A DNA stretch of 64,000 nucleotides from Neocallimastix lanati (nom. inval.) (taxonomy: Eukaryota; Neocallimastigomycota; Neocallimastigomycetes; Neocallimastigales; Neocallimastigaceae), in the NCBI GenBank assembly GCA_016946835.1, contig JACVTC010000018.1:1541001-1605000 (forward strand), read 5' to 3'. The notes below the pieces were generated by a model, which ran no database searches, was not told the DNA's origin, and saw nothing but the letters and a program-made list of their open reading frames with translations. A program made the position numbers and the translations under genes. Position 1 is the stretch's first letter; each line of letters starts with the position of its first letter. Of the stretch, positions 43,641 through 54,667 are shown one piece after another.

Positions 43641-44720
43641 AGATACATTAATTTAAATAATGAATACAACGAAAATGTATCTTATGATGATATCCGCCCA
43701 ATGTTTTATAAATATTATGATCCTAAAAGCAAAGGAAAATATGTGGATGATGATGATTCAGATGAATATCAAGAATCTGAAAAATCAAATTGTTTCATAA
43801 ATTATGATAAAGAAGATGTTAAAAATAAAGTTTTAATTAAAAATAATATAACAACAAGAGTAGAAAATAAATTAAATTTAGTTAAAGAAATTTTTATAAA
43901 TAATATTAATAAAAAGGAAATAAATACAAATAATACAAATGAAAATTTTAATATTAATTACAATAAAACAGAAACATCAGAACGGTTATATGATTCAGGT
44001 GCTGGTGAATATATAACTTATAATCTAAGTCTACTTAAAAATTTTAAAAAAGAAAAAATAAAGTTAAGATGTACAAATAATACTTATTGTTATTTTGAAG
44101 GTTATGGTGAATTTGAATTTACTATTAATAATCACCATTTTAAATTAAATAAAGTATTATATTCAAAAGAAGTAGCTAAAAATATTATTAGTGGAGTAGA
44201 ATGGGCAAAACAAGGTGTTAAAACCTTGACAGAAAAGGATAAACACAATAGTATTATCCTTAAAATTTTAGATAACAACTATAATAATATTGCCACATTC
44301 CAAGCTAATAATTCCAATGAAGTTAAAATCGTAGCTACTCATTTCAATATTGAAAACGAAAGAAACAATAAGAATAATATTATGGCAATTCAAAATTTTC
44401 GTAATGCCGAAGAATTAATTTGGCATCTACGACTTGGCCATTTCTACCAAGAAGATTTAAAAAATTTCCTAAACCATCATGAAATTAACTTAGATAAGTG
44501 TGACGATTGCAGAATCGCGAAAATGAAACGCAATCCACACAATAAAACTCCTCCCAGAGCCAAAGAAATATTAGAAGTTATCCACTCGGATATTATTGGT
44601 CCAATTAACACATCATACACAGGAAAAAGGTTTATACTAACTATCCTAGATGAAGTATCAAGAAAATCATGGGTCTTTATTATGAAGAGTAAATCAGAAG
44701 CTACAGACATTATCATTTAA
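43641..44720 (+). pseudogene. Protease, pre-integrase and integrase start of element C
   Basis: A 339-codon frame (43701-44720). An acidic N-rich leader is followed by RLYDSGAGEYITYN with the intact DSG of the aspartic protease. Then come RCTNNTYCYFEGYGEFEF, VLYSKEVAKNIISGVEWAK and LIWHLRLGHFYQEDLKNF. Next are CDDCRIAKMKRNPHNKTPP, and the first integrase aspartate in HSDIIGPINTSYTGKRF and LDEVSRKSWVFIMKSKSEA. A frameshift ends it at TDIII. The best preserved PR-IN start of the four copia copies. Confidence 0.85.
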
Positions 44721-45371
44721 TACCTTAAGAATGTTAAACAATAAATACAAAGATTATAGAATAAAAGTTTTAAATCTGATAATGCAAAGGAATATAAAAA
44801 CAAGAAAATGGATTCCTTTTGCAATGAAAATAGACTAGAAAAGGTTTTCTCTCCACTGTATAATCCAGAAAATAACGAATTATGCGAAAGATTTAACTTA
44901 ACTATTGTTTCCTGTACAAAAACCTTGCTATATTGGAGTGGACTAAACGAAAATTTTTGGGACTTCGCTATAATATATGCAAATTATATATACAACAAAG
45001 TTCCTCATTCTGGAATTCATATTAAAATTCCAGATGAAATCTTCTATATGAATAAAGTAAAAATTAATCATTTCAAAGTATTCGGATGCATCACTTTTTA
45101 TATTGACAGAAGTCAAAACAAATCTAAATTTTCACGTAATTCCAAGAAAGGAATTTTTCTTGGGTTTAGTGAAAAATCAAACAGTTACATCATTATGGAT
45201 TTTCACGATTATTCAATCCACTATTGTAGAGAAATATACTGTCTTGAGGATAGTCCTACTAATGTTAAATTAGCAAATAATAAAATTAATCAATATGGAG
45301 ACCAAGACTTTCTAGCTTTTGATTTCTATTTTTCAAAAAATTCACCACATTTTCTGGGGAAGACAATCTAG
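44721..45371 (+). pseudogene. Integrase second half of element C
   Basis: A KSDNAKEYKNKKMDSFC-like piece near 44775 carries the second aspartate. The frame 44808-45371 reads PLYNPENNELCERFNLTIV (catalytic Glu), YWSGLNENFWDFAIIYANYI, HSGIHIKIPDEIFYMNKVK and KKGIFLGFSEKSNSYIIM. A frameshift near 45360 (GKTI then a stop) leads into the linker. DDE residues are encoded across frames. Confidence 0.8.
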
Positions 45372-45855
45372 ATCATAGCCATCACAATGACAAATCTTCT
45401 GAAAATAAATCTAACGGAAATTTCAAGAAAAATAACAAAAATTTGGGACCTTCTTCAAAGAAATCACCTACTGGACTTAATGAACAAAATCATAAAAATT
45501 CAAATAATGAACATTTACCCATAAAGGATAAAGGTAAAAGCCCAGCGACCGAGGATCAAAATGATACCAATATTTCTAATAATATTGGTAAGGACATTTC
45601 TACAAAAATTCAAGATGAAGAGGACCAAAAGTCGAAAATCAAGATAATTTCAAAAATTCATCTGATGAAAATTTTTCTGATAATAAAAATTTTTCAAGAA
45701 ATGAAGAAAATTCAATAAACAAAGACAAAAATTTAAATGAAACCTTATCAAATAATAATTCTAATCAAGAAAAAATTTTTTCTGGAAATTCAAGTAATAA
45801 TAAAGTTAGAATTTCTAAAACTCAAAATAATAATAAAATTTCTGATTGATATGAA
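45372..45855 (+). pseudogene. Hydrophilic linker of element C
   Basis: The frame 45443-45718 and the following shifted frame are rich in N, S, K, D and E (for example GKDISTKIQDEEDQ). The element ends here without RT. Confidence 0.55.
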
Positions 45856-45870
45856 ATGATAATAAAATAA

Positions 45871-46220
45871 GAAAATGTGTAAAAAATATCATAAATTAAC
45901 TATAAAATATAAATATAAATAATAATTACGTATTGATATAAAATGAAATATTCAAACCTTAATTAATATAAAATTAGTTTTTATTATTCAAACATAAATT
46001 AATGTCATAAATCAAATTTAAATCTAATGATTTTACAACAATTTCAATATGTGGCTTGATTTCTATATTTTAATTTATATTTTATAATTAATAATAAATT
46101 TTATAGATAAATCAATGTTTTAATTATATTCTTATTATTTTATATTTATATTTATATAGTTATTAAATATTTCCTTAAATAATAATTATTAATAGTTTAT
46201 TCTAATCACAAGAACAATTA
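45871..46220. other. AT-rich DNA at the truncated end of element C
   Basis: Nothing recognisable: no RT remnant, no LTR and no frame. Confidence 0.5.
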
Positions 46221-46883
46221 ATTAAATAGTTAATTATAACTAAATAACATAAAAATAAAGCATTTCTCTGAATTAAAAATTATAAAAAAAAAATGCAATT
46301 GAACTTCTATTTATTTTTGAAAAAGAAAAGAAAAGATAAGAAAAGAAAACAAAAGAAAAGAAAAGAAAGAGGAAAATTTAATAATGAATATTAATATTAA
46401 TAAATAATTTATATAAAACTAACTAGTACAATTAATAATACATTTTATAAATTATTATATTATTATTGTTTTTTTATAAAATTATTTTATTTTTATTTGT
46501 AGTTTACATTAAATATATTAAAAACTATTATTTATATTTAAAATGTAAATATGAATAATAAAAGGTCACTTTTACAAGTACTTTAACGAAGTAATAAGGT
46601 GGTTTCGTTTGTATAAATTTTTCTTTACACTAGAATATGTTTGATGAGAAATGTATCACTGATAAAATTAAATTAAAAAAATAGATCAAAAAAGCAACTT
46701 TTCACTTTTAAAATTTTTTAAAAAATAAAAAATATATTCCATTATATTTATCGAAATGACTGAGTAAAAGAAAAAGAAAGTAAAAAATTATTAAATTTAT
46801 ATATCTAAAGTTAAAATTAAATATTTTAATTATAAATAAAATTATTACAAAACAACATATAAAGATAAATATTTTAAAAAAGA

Positions 46884-46925
<42 letters not shown>

Positions 46926-47182
46926 TGAAATAAAGAAAAAAAAATTTTTTTTTTTTAAATTTAAATTTATATTTTTTATTTTTTATTTCTAATTCATATT
47001 TTAATTTCACTATATAAACAACATTTTTTCATTATTATTTATAATGAAAGAACTTATAATAAATTCAGGTGTATAAATAAAAGATAGTAAATTCTAATCT
47101 TAATTATTTATAATAATTAATAATATAAAAATATACTAATTATGAAGAGAAGGGAAAGAAAAGTATTTTATGAAATTATAAC
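46221..47182. repeat. 3' flank module X, copy 4
   Basis: It starts at ATTAAATAGTTAATTATAAC, essentially identical to copy 3 at 31413. It includes GGTCACTTTTACAAGTAC near 46564 and a poly-A run at 46891-46920. Confidence 0.8.
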
Positions 47183-48418
47183 TTAATTTAATAAATATTT
47201 AATTAATTCTATATTTCCATTTTTCCATGCAATTAATAATGTCATATTTTTATTTTTCTTATTAATATTCATTCTACAATGAATTAATTTTTTAAGTTCT
47301 TCAATATTACCTAGTTTACATTCAGAGGTTAATAAGGTCTCATTATTATCTCTTTTATTATTAATTTTTTTTACTAGATACTTCTTTTTTTCCAATTTTT
47401 TTTTTCTTGTTCCACTTTTATCCTCCGTTCCTCTTCTAATTCTATTCTCAGTAATTCCAAGTCTTTTTTTATTTTTTCTTTCTCCTTTTTTTCTTTTTCC
47501 AATTCTATTCTCATTATTTCATTTTCTTTTTTTATTTTTTCTTTCTCCTTTTTTTCTTTTTCTAATTCTATTTCCGTTATTTCATTTTCAATTTCTAATA
47601 CTTCATAATTCCTACTTTCATTTTTTATTCCTCTTTATTTTCATTAATTTCATTAAATCTTTTCAAAAAGTAACTGTTTTCACTGAATATTACTTCAATT
47701 ATATTTTTATTTTTACAAAAATAGATTAATTCGATAAATTTAGAATTAATTTCTGAAATATTCTTTAATTTACAAAATGAAAAAAAATCCGAAATCATAT
47801 TTTCAATATCATTTTCATCAATTCTTAATTTTATTCCTTTTTCTATGGAATATTCCATCAACATTTTAAACATTTTAATATTACTATTTTGTATTGCCTC
47901 AAATATTGGAGTATATCCATATTTATCTTTTTTATTTAATTCCAAAATAATTTTATTTTCAGTGGCATAATCTATTAACAATTGAACCATTTCAATATTA
48001 TTACGATAAGTGGCTTCTAAAAGTGGATAACTTCCATAATTAATTTTTTCATTTAATTCTAAAATAATTTTATTTTCAGTGGCATAATCCATTAATAATT
48101 GAACTATTTCAATATTATTTTTTAAAGTGGCACTTAAAAGTGGATAACTTCCATATTTATCTTTTTTATTTAATTCCAAAATAATTTTATTTTCAGTGGC
48201 ATAATCTATTAACAATTTAACTATTTCAATATTATTTTCATAAGTAGCTCTTAAAAATGGATAATATCCATTTTCATCTTTTTCATTCAAATTCAAAATA
48301 ATTTTTTTTTCTGTGGCATAATCTAAAATTTTTTTTAATTTTTGAGTTTCCTACTTCTAATTTCCCTAATAAGTTCTTCTTTCAAATCTTCTTTACTTTT
48401 ATCAATAAATGAATCCAT
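47183..48418 (-). pseudogene. Ankyrin-repeat protein, copy 7 (broken)
   Basis: The family start is at 48418 (MDSFIDKSKEDLKEELIREI). A one-base loss near 48350 in the GNTQ segment shifts the frame. The frame from 48296 has four ankyrin repeats (YYPFLRATYENN to GYTPIFEAIQNSN) and the linker (SEINSKFIELIYFCKNKNI). It ends in INENKEE because of a CT insertion near 47635. About two helix units and an ELEEERRIKVEQE segment follow in another frame. A third shift near 47400 precedes the terminal ankyrin frame (47395-47183). There the loop is shortened to NKKNKNMTLLIAWKNG, losing the DGDTP turn, and the end is IKYLLN. The RRIKVEQ segment and the altered loop are shared only with copy 9. Confidence 0.8.
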
Positions 48419-48459
48419 AATTTTTAAATTTTTTTTTATTACTATTCAATTAATTATTA

Positions 48460-49071
48460 AAAATTTTTTCTATTATATATCAATAAATATATGTTAAATT
48501 AAACATTGAATTATAGTGTCACGTTATTTAAATAATTACACGTGATTAATGTAGTGATATACAACTTTTATGTGCTATATTTTAATTATAATAATATTTG
48601 TTATTATCTTTATTTAATTTATTATTATTTTTATTAAATAATTAAAAAACCCCTTTCTAAATTAATTTATTAATTAGAAATTGATTATTATTAAGAAATT
48701 ACATTTTAAAATTATAAAATTTAATAATATGAAATACATTTTAAACATATAAATTATATATATAAGAATATAATATCTATATTTAAATAATAAATGTATA
48801 TTATATGTAAAAATATAAAATAAATATAAAATAATACATAATAAAGTATTATATAATATAATATAAAATAAAATAAGTTGATTTAAGTCCTATTAAAGTT
48901 AAATATAATATATAAATATAAAATAAATGTATAATTCAATAGATTATAAAATAATATATAATATATATTATAATAGTAATTATAATAAAATAAAGAATAA
49001 TGAATAAGATTTATAAAAATTATTATTATAAATTTCCATATTTAATAATAAATAATAATAATTATAATAAT
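48460..49071. repeat. Segment duplicated at 35058-35650, copy 2
   Basis: Near-identical flank upstream of copy 7. Its TAA tract is cut at 49071 by element D and resumes at 51213. Confidence 0.85.
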
Positions 49072-49267
49072 TGTTAGAATATGTGAAATGTATGAAAAAT
49101 AAGCTTCAAATGTATTGAAGCATATTGTAATATAAATAATGTATAAGCCACAATGTATTAATATAAAAGCATTTAATTTAGAATAATTAAGTGCTAGTAA
49201 CTCTATATCATAAAATATATTAATAAAATTGACATAATTATAAACCATAAATTTATGACTCTTAACA
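49072..49267 (+). repeat. 5' LTR of element D (196 bp)
   Basis: TGTTAGAATATGTGAAATG to GACTCTTAACA. The partner at 51017-51212 has the same length and only a few differences. Confidence 0.95.
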
Positions 49268-49281
49268 GATTAAGAGTCTCA
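49268..49281 (+). promoter_or_regulatory. Primer-binding site of element D, in a hairpin
   Basis: GATTAAGAGTCTCA abuts the LTR. The LTR end GACTCTTAA and the site's TTAAGAGTC form a 9-bp stem with loop CAGA (49257-49278). Confidence 0.75.
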
Positions 49282-51016
49282 TCTGACTCTTAAAAAGATT
49301 CATAGAAAAAGAATCTTTTGCCGGAAACAATATTATGTCAAAAAAAAAAAAAAGAAAAAAAATATAATTGAATTTTAAATTATAATAAAGGTTGTTCATT
49401 ATGTCAATTTTTAAGATGACTAATAAAACTGATAACTGATCAAAATGATCAAGACAGAAAAATTGAAGAAACGCGTAAAATATAAAACTGTTGATAAAAG
49501 AAGTTATTTCAGGATAAGTAAAACTCAAAAAAATATAAAAATATTTATTTAAAAAGAAAAAACACATATAAACGTATATAAAAGAAAATTATATATATTC
49601 ATACTAGAGACTTTTAATTGAAATTATAATTTGATGTTTTAACAAATAAGCTTTTGGCTATTAGTAATATAATATCTATGCATGAAGGAATCTACTATGT
49701 GATGGACTATTTCCGCCCCATGAATATACAAAACATATTATTTAAAGTATAGTTATTTTAACGCGTATTTATAAATATCAAACACGTATATATAAATATA
49801 AACTACAATAATAGAGGAGTCTATATGTCAGAGACCTCATATAAAATAATTAATATATAATATCCCAAATATTTAAAGGAAATATAATAGAATGGTAATT
49901 CCTAGGGTACATTCTAACAATAATAATATTATTAAACCTAGCGTGAAATAGGTTTAAATAAAAAAAAAAAAAAGAATTATTTAATATAATCATAATACAA
50001 ACCTTCGTGATGAAAGGTATAATAAAATAATAAATATAACCATGAGTTATATAAAAATGGATGATGTTTATCCATCTATAAACTATACTTATTTATTACA
50101 GAGTATTTAAAATTATTAAAATTCTATAATTAGTATTATAATGATGAGAAAATCCAAATATATAAAATCCTTATAGAAATTTGGATTTTAGGGGGAAGTA
50201 GGCAAAATAAAACAAAAATTATAAAGTATTAAAGAAAAGTCACTTTACTGATTCTTTGAGCTAATTATTTGAAAATAATATTTATCTTGAAATGAATAAA
50301 ATAGCCTAATAGCGAAAATTAACAAAAATTAACCTTTAAGAAAGAATTAACTGAAATAGTGAATATTAATCAATTATGAAACAATTTATATTATTACTAA
50401 TAAGTTTAAATGACTAGAATAATATAATTAATTATAAATACAATCAATTTTAATACCCCAAGATTATGATTTATCAAGTGCACCGATATATTATTAACAA
50501 TTTATTTTAATAGTTATCGCTAAACCTACAAAGCGAAAATATAAAAAAGTTAGCGCTAATCAATAAAGCGGATTATAATTATTAGTGATATAAAACCCAA
50601 TATATAAGAGGTATTCACACAAATTGTGATGGTATAATATCACTCTTCAAGAGAAAGGTTTCCATCATATATAAATGGTATATTTAAACCATATAATTAT
50701 TTTATATATTAAAGATGACATAGATTCATCTAATATTTATTAAAGGTGTAAAAATATTAAATACTTAGTTTTAGGGGGAAATTATTAGATTATAAATATA
50801 TTTAAGAAATTATTTTAGCAATATTTAAAGTAAATTAAATAATTAATATAACATAAAAAATATTTTATTCATGTAAAATTAGAGGTTAATTTAGGATAGA
50901 AATATATATAACAGTTTAATAATATCAAGTTAATAGTGTAAAATAGGATAATTTTATATACACATATTCACCAGTAAACCAATTTATTCATTATAGAATA
51001 ACTAGGTTTAAGGGAA
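49282..51016 (+). other. Non-coding interior of element D
   Basis: All frames are full of stops; the only 101-codon frame is on the opposite strand and hydrophobic. Two short purine-rich boxes, TTTTAGGGGGAAGTAGG near 50188 and TTAGTTTTAGGGGGAAATTA near 50766, could be internal polypurine tracts. Nothing resembles gag, RT or integrase. Confidence 0.7.
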
Positions 51017-51211
51017 TGTTAGAATATGTGAAATGTATGAAAAATAAGCTTCAAATGTATTGAAACATATTGTAATATAAATAATGTATAAACCACAATG
51101 TATTAATATAAAAGCATTTAATTTTGAATAATTAAGTGCTAGTAACTCTTTATCATAAAATATATTAATAAAATTGACATAATTATAAACCATAAATTCA
51201 TGACTCTTAAC

Positions 51212-51212
<1 letters not shown>
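51017..51212 (+). repeat. 3' LTR of element D (196 bp)
   Basis: Preceded by TTTAAGGGAA, followed by the TAA microsatellite. Confidence 0.95.
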
Positions 51213-51287
<75 letters not shown>

Positions 51288-51509
51288 GATGATGATGACA
51301 TAAGCAATTCAATAGACAGAATATGTTTCACTCTACCACATTATCTGTTTTAGATCAATCAATAGATTTAAAAATTTTTTATATTTTTTAGTTAAGAATA
51401 AACTCTTTTAGAATAGAAATTGCTTTTATGCTACTCATTTAAAGTTTTATGTCTTTAAAAAAAAAAAAAGTAATAAGAAAAATAATAAAAAGAATAAAAA
51501 TATCTTTTT
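51213..51509. repeat. TAA microsatellite and flank shared with 35877-36040
   Basis: The TAA run (51213-51284) is followed by GATGATGATGACATAAGCAA and about 140 bp matching the copy 6 locus. Confidence 0.8.
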
Positions 51510-52386
51510 ATTTTATTTTATTTTATTTTATATTATTCAATCTGTACTTTATATTTAATATTCTACTATTTATTTTATTTTATTTTATTTTATTTTATAT
51601 TATTCAATCTGTACTTTATATTTAATATTCTACTATTTATTTTATTTTATTTTATTTTATTTTATTTTATTCAATCTGTACTTTATATTTAATATTCTAC
51701 TATTTATTTTATTTTATTTTATTTTATTTTATTTTATTCAATCTGTACTTTATATTTAATATTCTACTATTTATTTTATTTTATTTTATTTTATTTTATT
51801 TTATTTTATTTTATTTTATTTTATTTTATTTTATTTTATTTTATTTTATTTTATTTTATTTTATTTTATTTTATTTTATTTTATTTTATTTTATTTTATT
51901 TTATTTTATTTTATTTTATTTTATTTTATTTTATTTTATTTTATTTTATTTTATTTTATATTATTCAATCTGTACTTTATATTTAATATTCTACTATTTA
52001 TTTTATTTTATTTTATTTTATTTTATTTTATATTATTCAATCTGTACTTTATATTTAATATTCTACTATTTATTTTATTTTATTTTATTTTATTTTATAT
52101 TATTCAATCTGTACTTTATATTTAATATTCTACTATTTATTTTATTTTATTTTATTTTATTTTATTTTATTCAATCTGTACTTTATATTTAATATTCTAC
52201 TATTTATTTTATTTTATTTATTTTATTTTATTTTATTTTATTTTATTTTATTTTATTTTATTTTATTTTATTTTATTTTATTTTATTTTATTTTATTTTA
52301 TTTTATTTTATTTTATTTTATTTTATTTTATTTTATTTTATTTTATTTTATTTTATTTTATTTTATTTTATTTTATTTTATTTTAT

Positions 52387-52406
<20 letters not shown>
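51510..52406. repeat. TTTTA satellite with a 67-bp higher-order unit
   Basis: The landmark CAATCTGTACTTTATATTT begins at 51538, 51605, 51672, 51739, then 51966, 52038, 52105 and 52172. That is two blocks of four units with 67-bp spacing (one spacing is 72). Pure TTTTA runs of roughly 180 bp follow each block. Confidence 0.95.
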
Positions 52407-52419
<13 letters not shown>

Positions 52420-52425
52420 ATTATA

Positions 52426-52484
<59 letters not shown>
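52407..52484. repeat. ATT trinucleotide microsatellite
   Basis: An ATT run immediately after the TTTTA satellite. Confidence 0.9.
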
Positions 52485-52485
<1 letters not shown>

Positions 52486-52741
52486 TATTTTTTTCCTTTT
52501 TTCTTTTTTCAAAGATTATGGATTCGTTTTTCTATTTTAATTTTTTTTTATAACTTTTAATTATTGATACTTTTATAATTTATTTAAAAATATTTATTCT
52601 TAAACTTATTTTTTTTTTATTTTTTTTTTTTTTATATTCCGTTATTTTAAATAATAAATTGATATTGACAAATTTTTATTTAAATATAATTTATTATTAA
52701 TTAAATAAATATAAATAGATTTATCCTTTTCAATATAATCG

Positions 52742-52773
<32 letters not shown>

Positions 52774-53624
52774 TAAAATTAAAAGACATAAAATTAAATA
52801 TTTCAATACATAAACAATTAATTAATTTTTAAATTAAAAATTAAAATAATAAGTTATAAATCATTTCTTTTTTTTTATTAATTTAATGGAATTTAAATTA
52901 TATATTTTTTACTTTTTTTACTTTCTTAAACAAATTAGATATATATATATATATATATTTTTATATTTATTTAAGAACAAATAAAAGTCCTTAAGAAAAA
53001 AAAATTCACTACTAATTCACTTTTTCATCAACAACATCATTTTCATTTATTTTCATTTATTTTCATTTCCATCTTACATTAAAGATTATTTTCAATTAAA
53101 CCTTAAATAATTACAATTAGTAAATTATTAATTTACTATCAAATTTTTAGAGTTATTATTTTGAATTATTTATTTATTATTGTTATTAATATTTAATTTT
53201 TTTTTTTAAATATAATAATTCATTATTTATATTATAAATAATATTATTAGTATTAATTAATATCATAAAAAGTAATGAAACTGTAGAAATTTGAATATTT
53301 ATATAATTAAAAAGTTGAAAATTTAGTATGATATATATAATTATTTTTTTTAATACTAATATAAAAAATGTAAATTATAATTAAAGAATACAATTTTAGT
53401 GCATTACTGATTTTCGTATAAAAAAAAAAAAAAATTAATTATAAATCATTAAAAATTATACAATTTCTTTTTATTCACATGAAGGAGTAAAGAAAAATCT
53501 GATTCATGTGAATGAGGTCTTATTAAGCTTTTATTTAGTTCTGATGTGATTATTTATTTGTAATTAGTGAAAAAGAAATACTACAACTATTAATTCTTTA
53601 TTGTTTTTATTGATTTTATACTTT
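52485..53624. other. AT-rich unique region with possible transcribed leader
   Basis: No gene frame. TTCACTTTTTCATCAACAAC near 53018 and the following TTTTCATTTATTTTC repeats look like an untranslated leader of a plus-strand gene, but no ATG-started frame follows. A perfect 10-bp inverted repeat lies at 53473-53513. Confidence 0.4.
53473..53513. repeat. 10-bp perfect inverted repeat
   Basis: ATTCACATGA (53473-53482) and TCATGTGAAT (53504-53513) can pair around a 21-base loop. Function unknown; no U-run typical of a bacterial terminator would apply here. Confidence 0.6.
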
Positions 53625-53759
53625 TTATTTGTAAATAAACTGATTACTAATTTTTTTTTTTTTTTTTGGTTTAGCTTTAATATTAATGATGTCATTCACT
53701 ATATTAGAATTTGCTTCCTTCATATTACCTTTTTCATCCTTAACTTTTGTTAAATGGTA
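53625..53759 (-). pseudogene. Possible C-terminal exon fragment of an unknown gene
   Basis: The minus strand reads KVKDEKGNMKEANSNIVND, then IINIKAKPKKKKKISNQF, and ends IYK with a TAA at 53625. Residue use (K, D, E, N, A, G) is protein-like and unlike the low-complexity frames around it. Upstream it runs into module X sequence at about 53760, so any 5' part has been lost. A basic run of lysines precedes the end. No family recognised. Confidence 0.3.
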
Positions 53760-53829
53760 AAAATTATAAAAAAAAATGCAATTAAACTTCTTTTTATTTT
53801 TGAAAAAGAAAAGAAAAGACAACATAAGA
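53750..53829. repeat. 3' flank module X, fragment next to element E
   Basis: TTAAATGGTAAAAATTATAA, AAATGCAATTAAACTTC and the AAAGAAAAG tract match the start of module X before copies 8 and 9, then break off where element E begins. Confidence 0.7.
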
Positions 53830-53849
53830 AAAAAAAGTCATTACGGAAT

Positions 53850-53916
53850 AAATTTTCCTCAATGTTCGAAAGCGTACAGCTATATAACCTCAATGTTCGA
53901 AAGCATACACCTATAT
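53850..53916 (+). repeat. Tandem 30-bp repeat at the left end of element E
   Basis: CCTCAATGTTCGAAAGCGTA and CCTCAATGTTCGAAAGCATA start two consecutive copies of about 30 bp, each continuing into CA(G/C)CTATAT. Confidence 0.7.
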
Positions 53917-53939
53917 CTCTTATGCACCAATCCATCCTA

Positions 53940-54667
53940 TCAAAAGCTGAAAAGATTAACCCCTATGGCACAGGCGACTTGGTCACTTTAACATAAGTAA
54001 GATACTTAATAAATTATCCAAAATTAATATTCCGTCTAAATGTCAAATCTGTTCACATTCGAAACTAAAAGATTTCCCGCACAAAAATTCAACGAATAAA
54101 TCAAAAGGTATTTTTGAATTAATACATGTGAATCTTATAGGTCCAATAGAAGAGTCACTTCACGGTAACCGGTACATACTCTCCATACTTGATGACTTCT
54201 CGTGTTACGGGTGGGTCCTTTTTCTTTCAAACAAACATGACACCTTTACCATTTTTCATAATTGGTTTATTGAAATCAACAATATATATGATAAATCTAT
54301 AAAGTACATTAGAACTGACAAAAGTAAAGAATTTTCATACTCTATGTTCAAATCTTTCTGTGCCAGTCATGGGATTATTCATCAATTCACAATCCCATAT
54401 AACCCTCAACAGAATGAACGTGCCGAAAAGTTCAACGGCACGCTAATAAACTCTGCAAAGGCTCTATTAAACGACGCCAAATTAAGTCACCATTTCTGGG
54501 AATACGCCGTCGAAACTGCTAATTACATCCATTATAGGATCCCTCATTCTGGTATTCAAAATAAAATTCCCTACGAAATTTTATTTAAATCCAAAATAGA
54601 TTATGCACACTTCAAGGTTTTTGGATGTAGATTTTTTTTATTACGTACCCAAGTCATTCCGGAATAA
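53940..54667 (+). pseudogene. Integrase of copia element E
   Basis: After a frameshift, 53960 onward reads LWHRRLGHFNISKILNKL, CQICSHSKLKDFPHKNSTN and IHVNLIGPIEESLHGNRY. Then come YIRTDKSKEFSYSMFKSFC, PYNPQQNERAEKFNGTLI and KLSHHFWEYAVETANYIHY. This is the pre-integrase segment followed by the integrase core. The second Asp and the Glu are present, but the first catalytic residue is Asn (HVN where A and C have HSD). The frame is open to 54667, where a shift leads into the linker frame. Confidence 0.85.

Larger units (their letters stand above)
42300..45870 (+). mobile_element. Truncated copia element C
   Basis: Primer site, gag, protease, GAG-pre-integrase and integrase are recognisable on the plus strand, but RT, RNase H, polypurine tract and 3' LTR are absent. 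Sequence after the Asn-rich linker turns into plain AT-rich DNA at about 45850. It lies back to back with element B, transcribed away from it. Confidence 0.75.
49072..51212 (+). mobile_element. Non-autonomous LTR retrotransposon, element D
   Basis: A 2.1-kb element with two 196-bp LTRs, a primer site directly after the 5' LTR and a purine tract TTTAAGGGAA directly before the 3' LTR. The flanking bases are ATAAT on both sides, fitting a 5-bp target duplication inside a TAA run. The uninterrupted target is visible at 35650. The 1.75-kb interior has no gag or pol. The primer site is the same as in A, B and C, so it could be copied with their proteins. Confidence 0.9.

Noticed and set aside
49262-49567. 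A 101-codon minus-strand frame in element D
   Set aside because: It runs antisense to the element, through the primer site, and is hydrophobic low-complexity sequence.
52900-53110. A plus-strand gene starting after the TTCACTTTTTCATC leader-like sequence
   Set aside because: No open frame with a start follows within a reasonable distance, so only the leader-like composition is noted.
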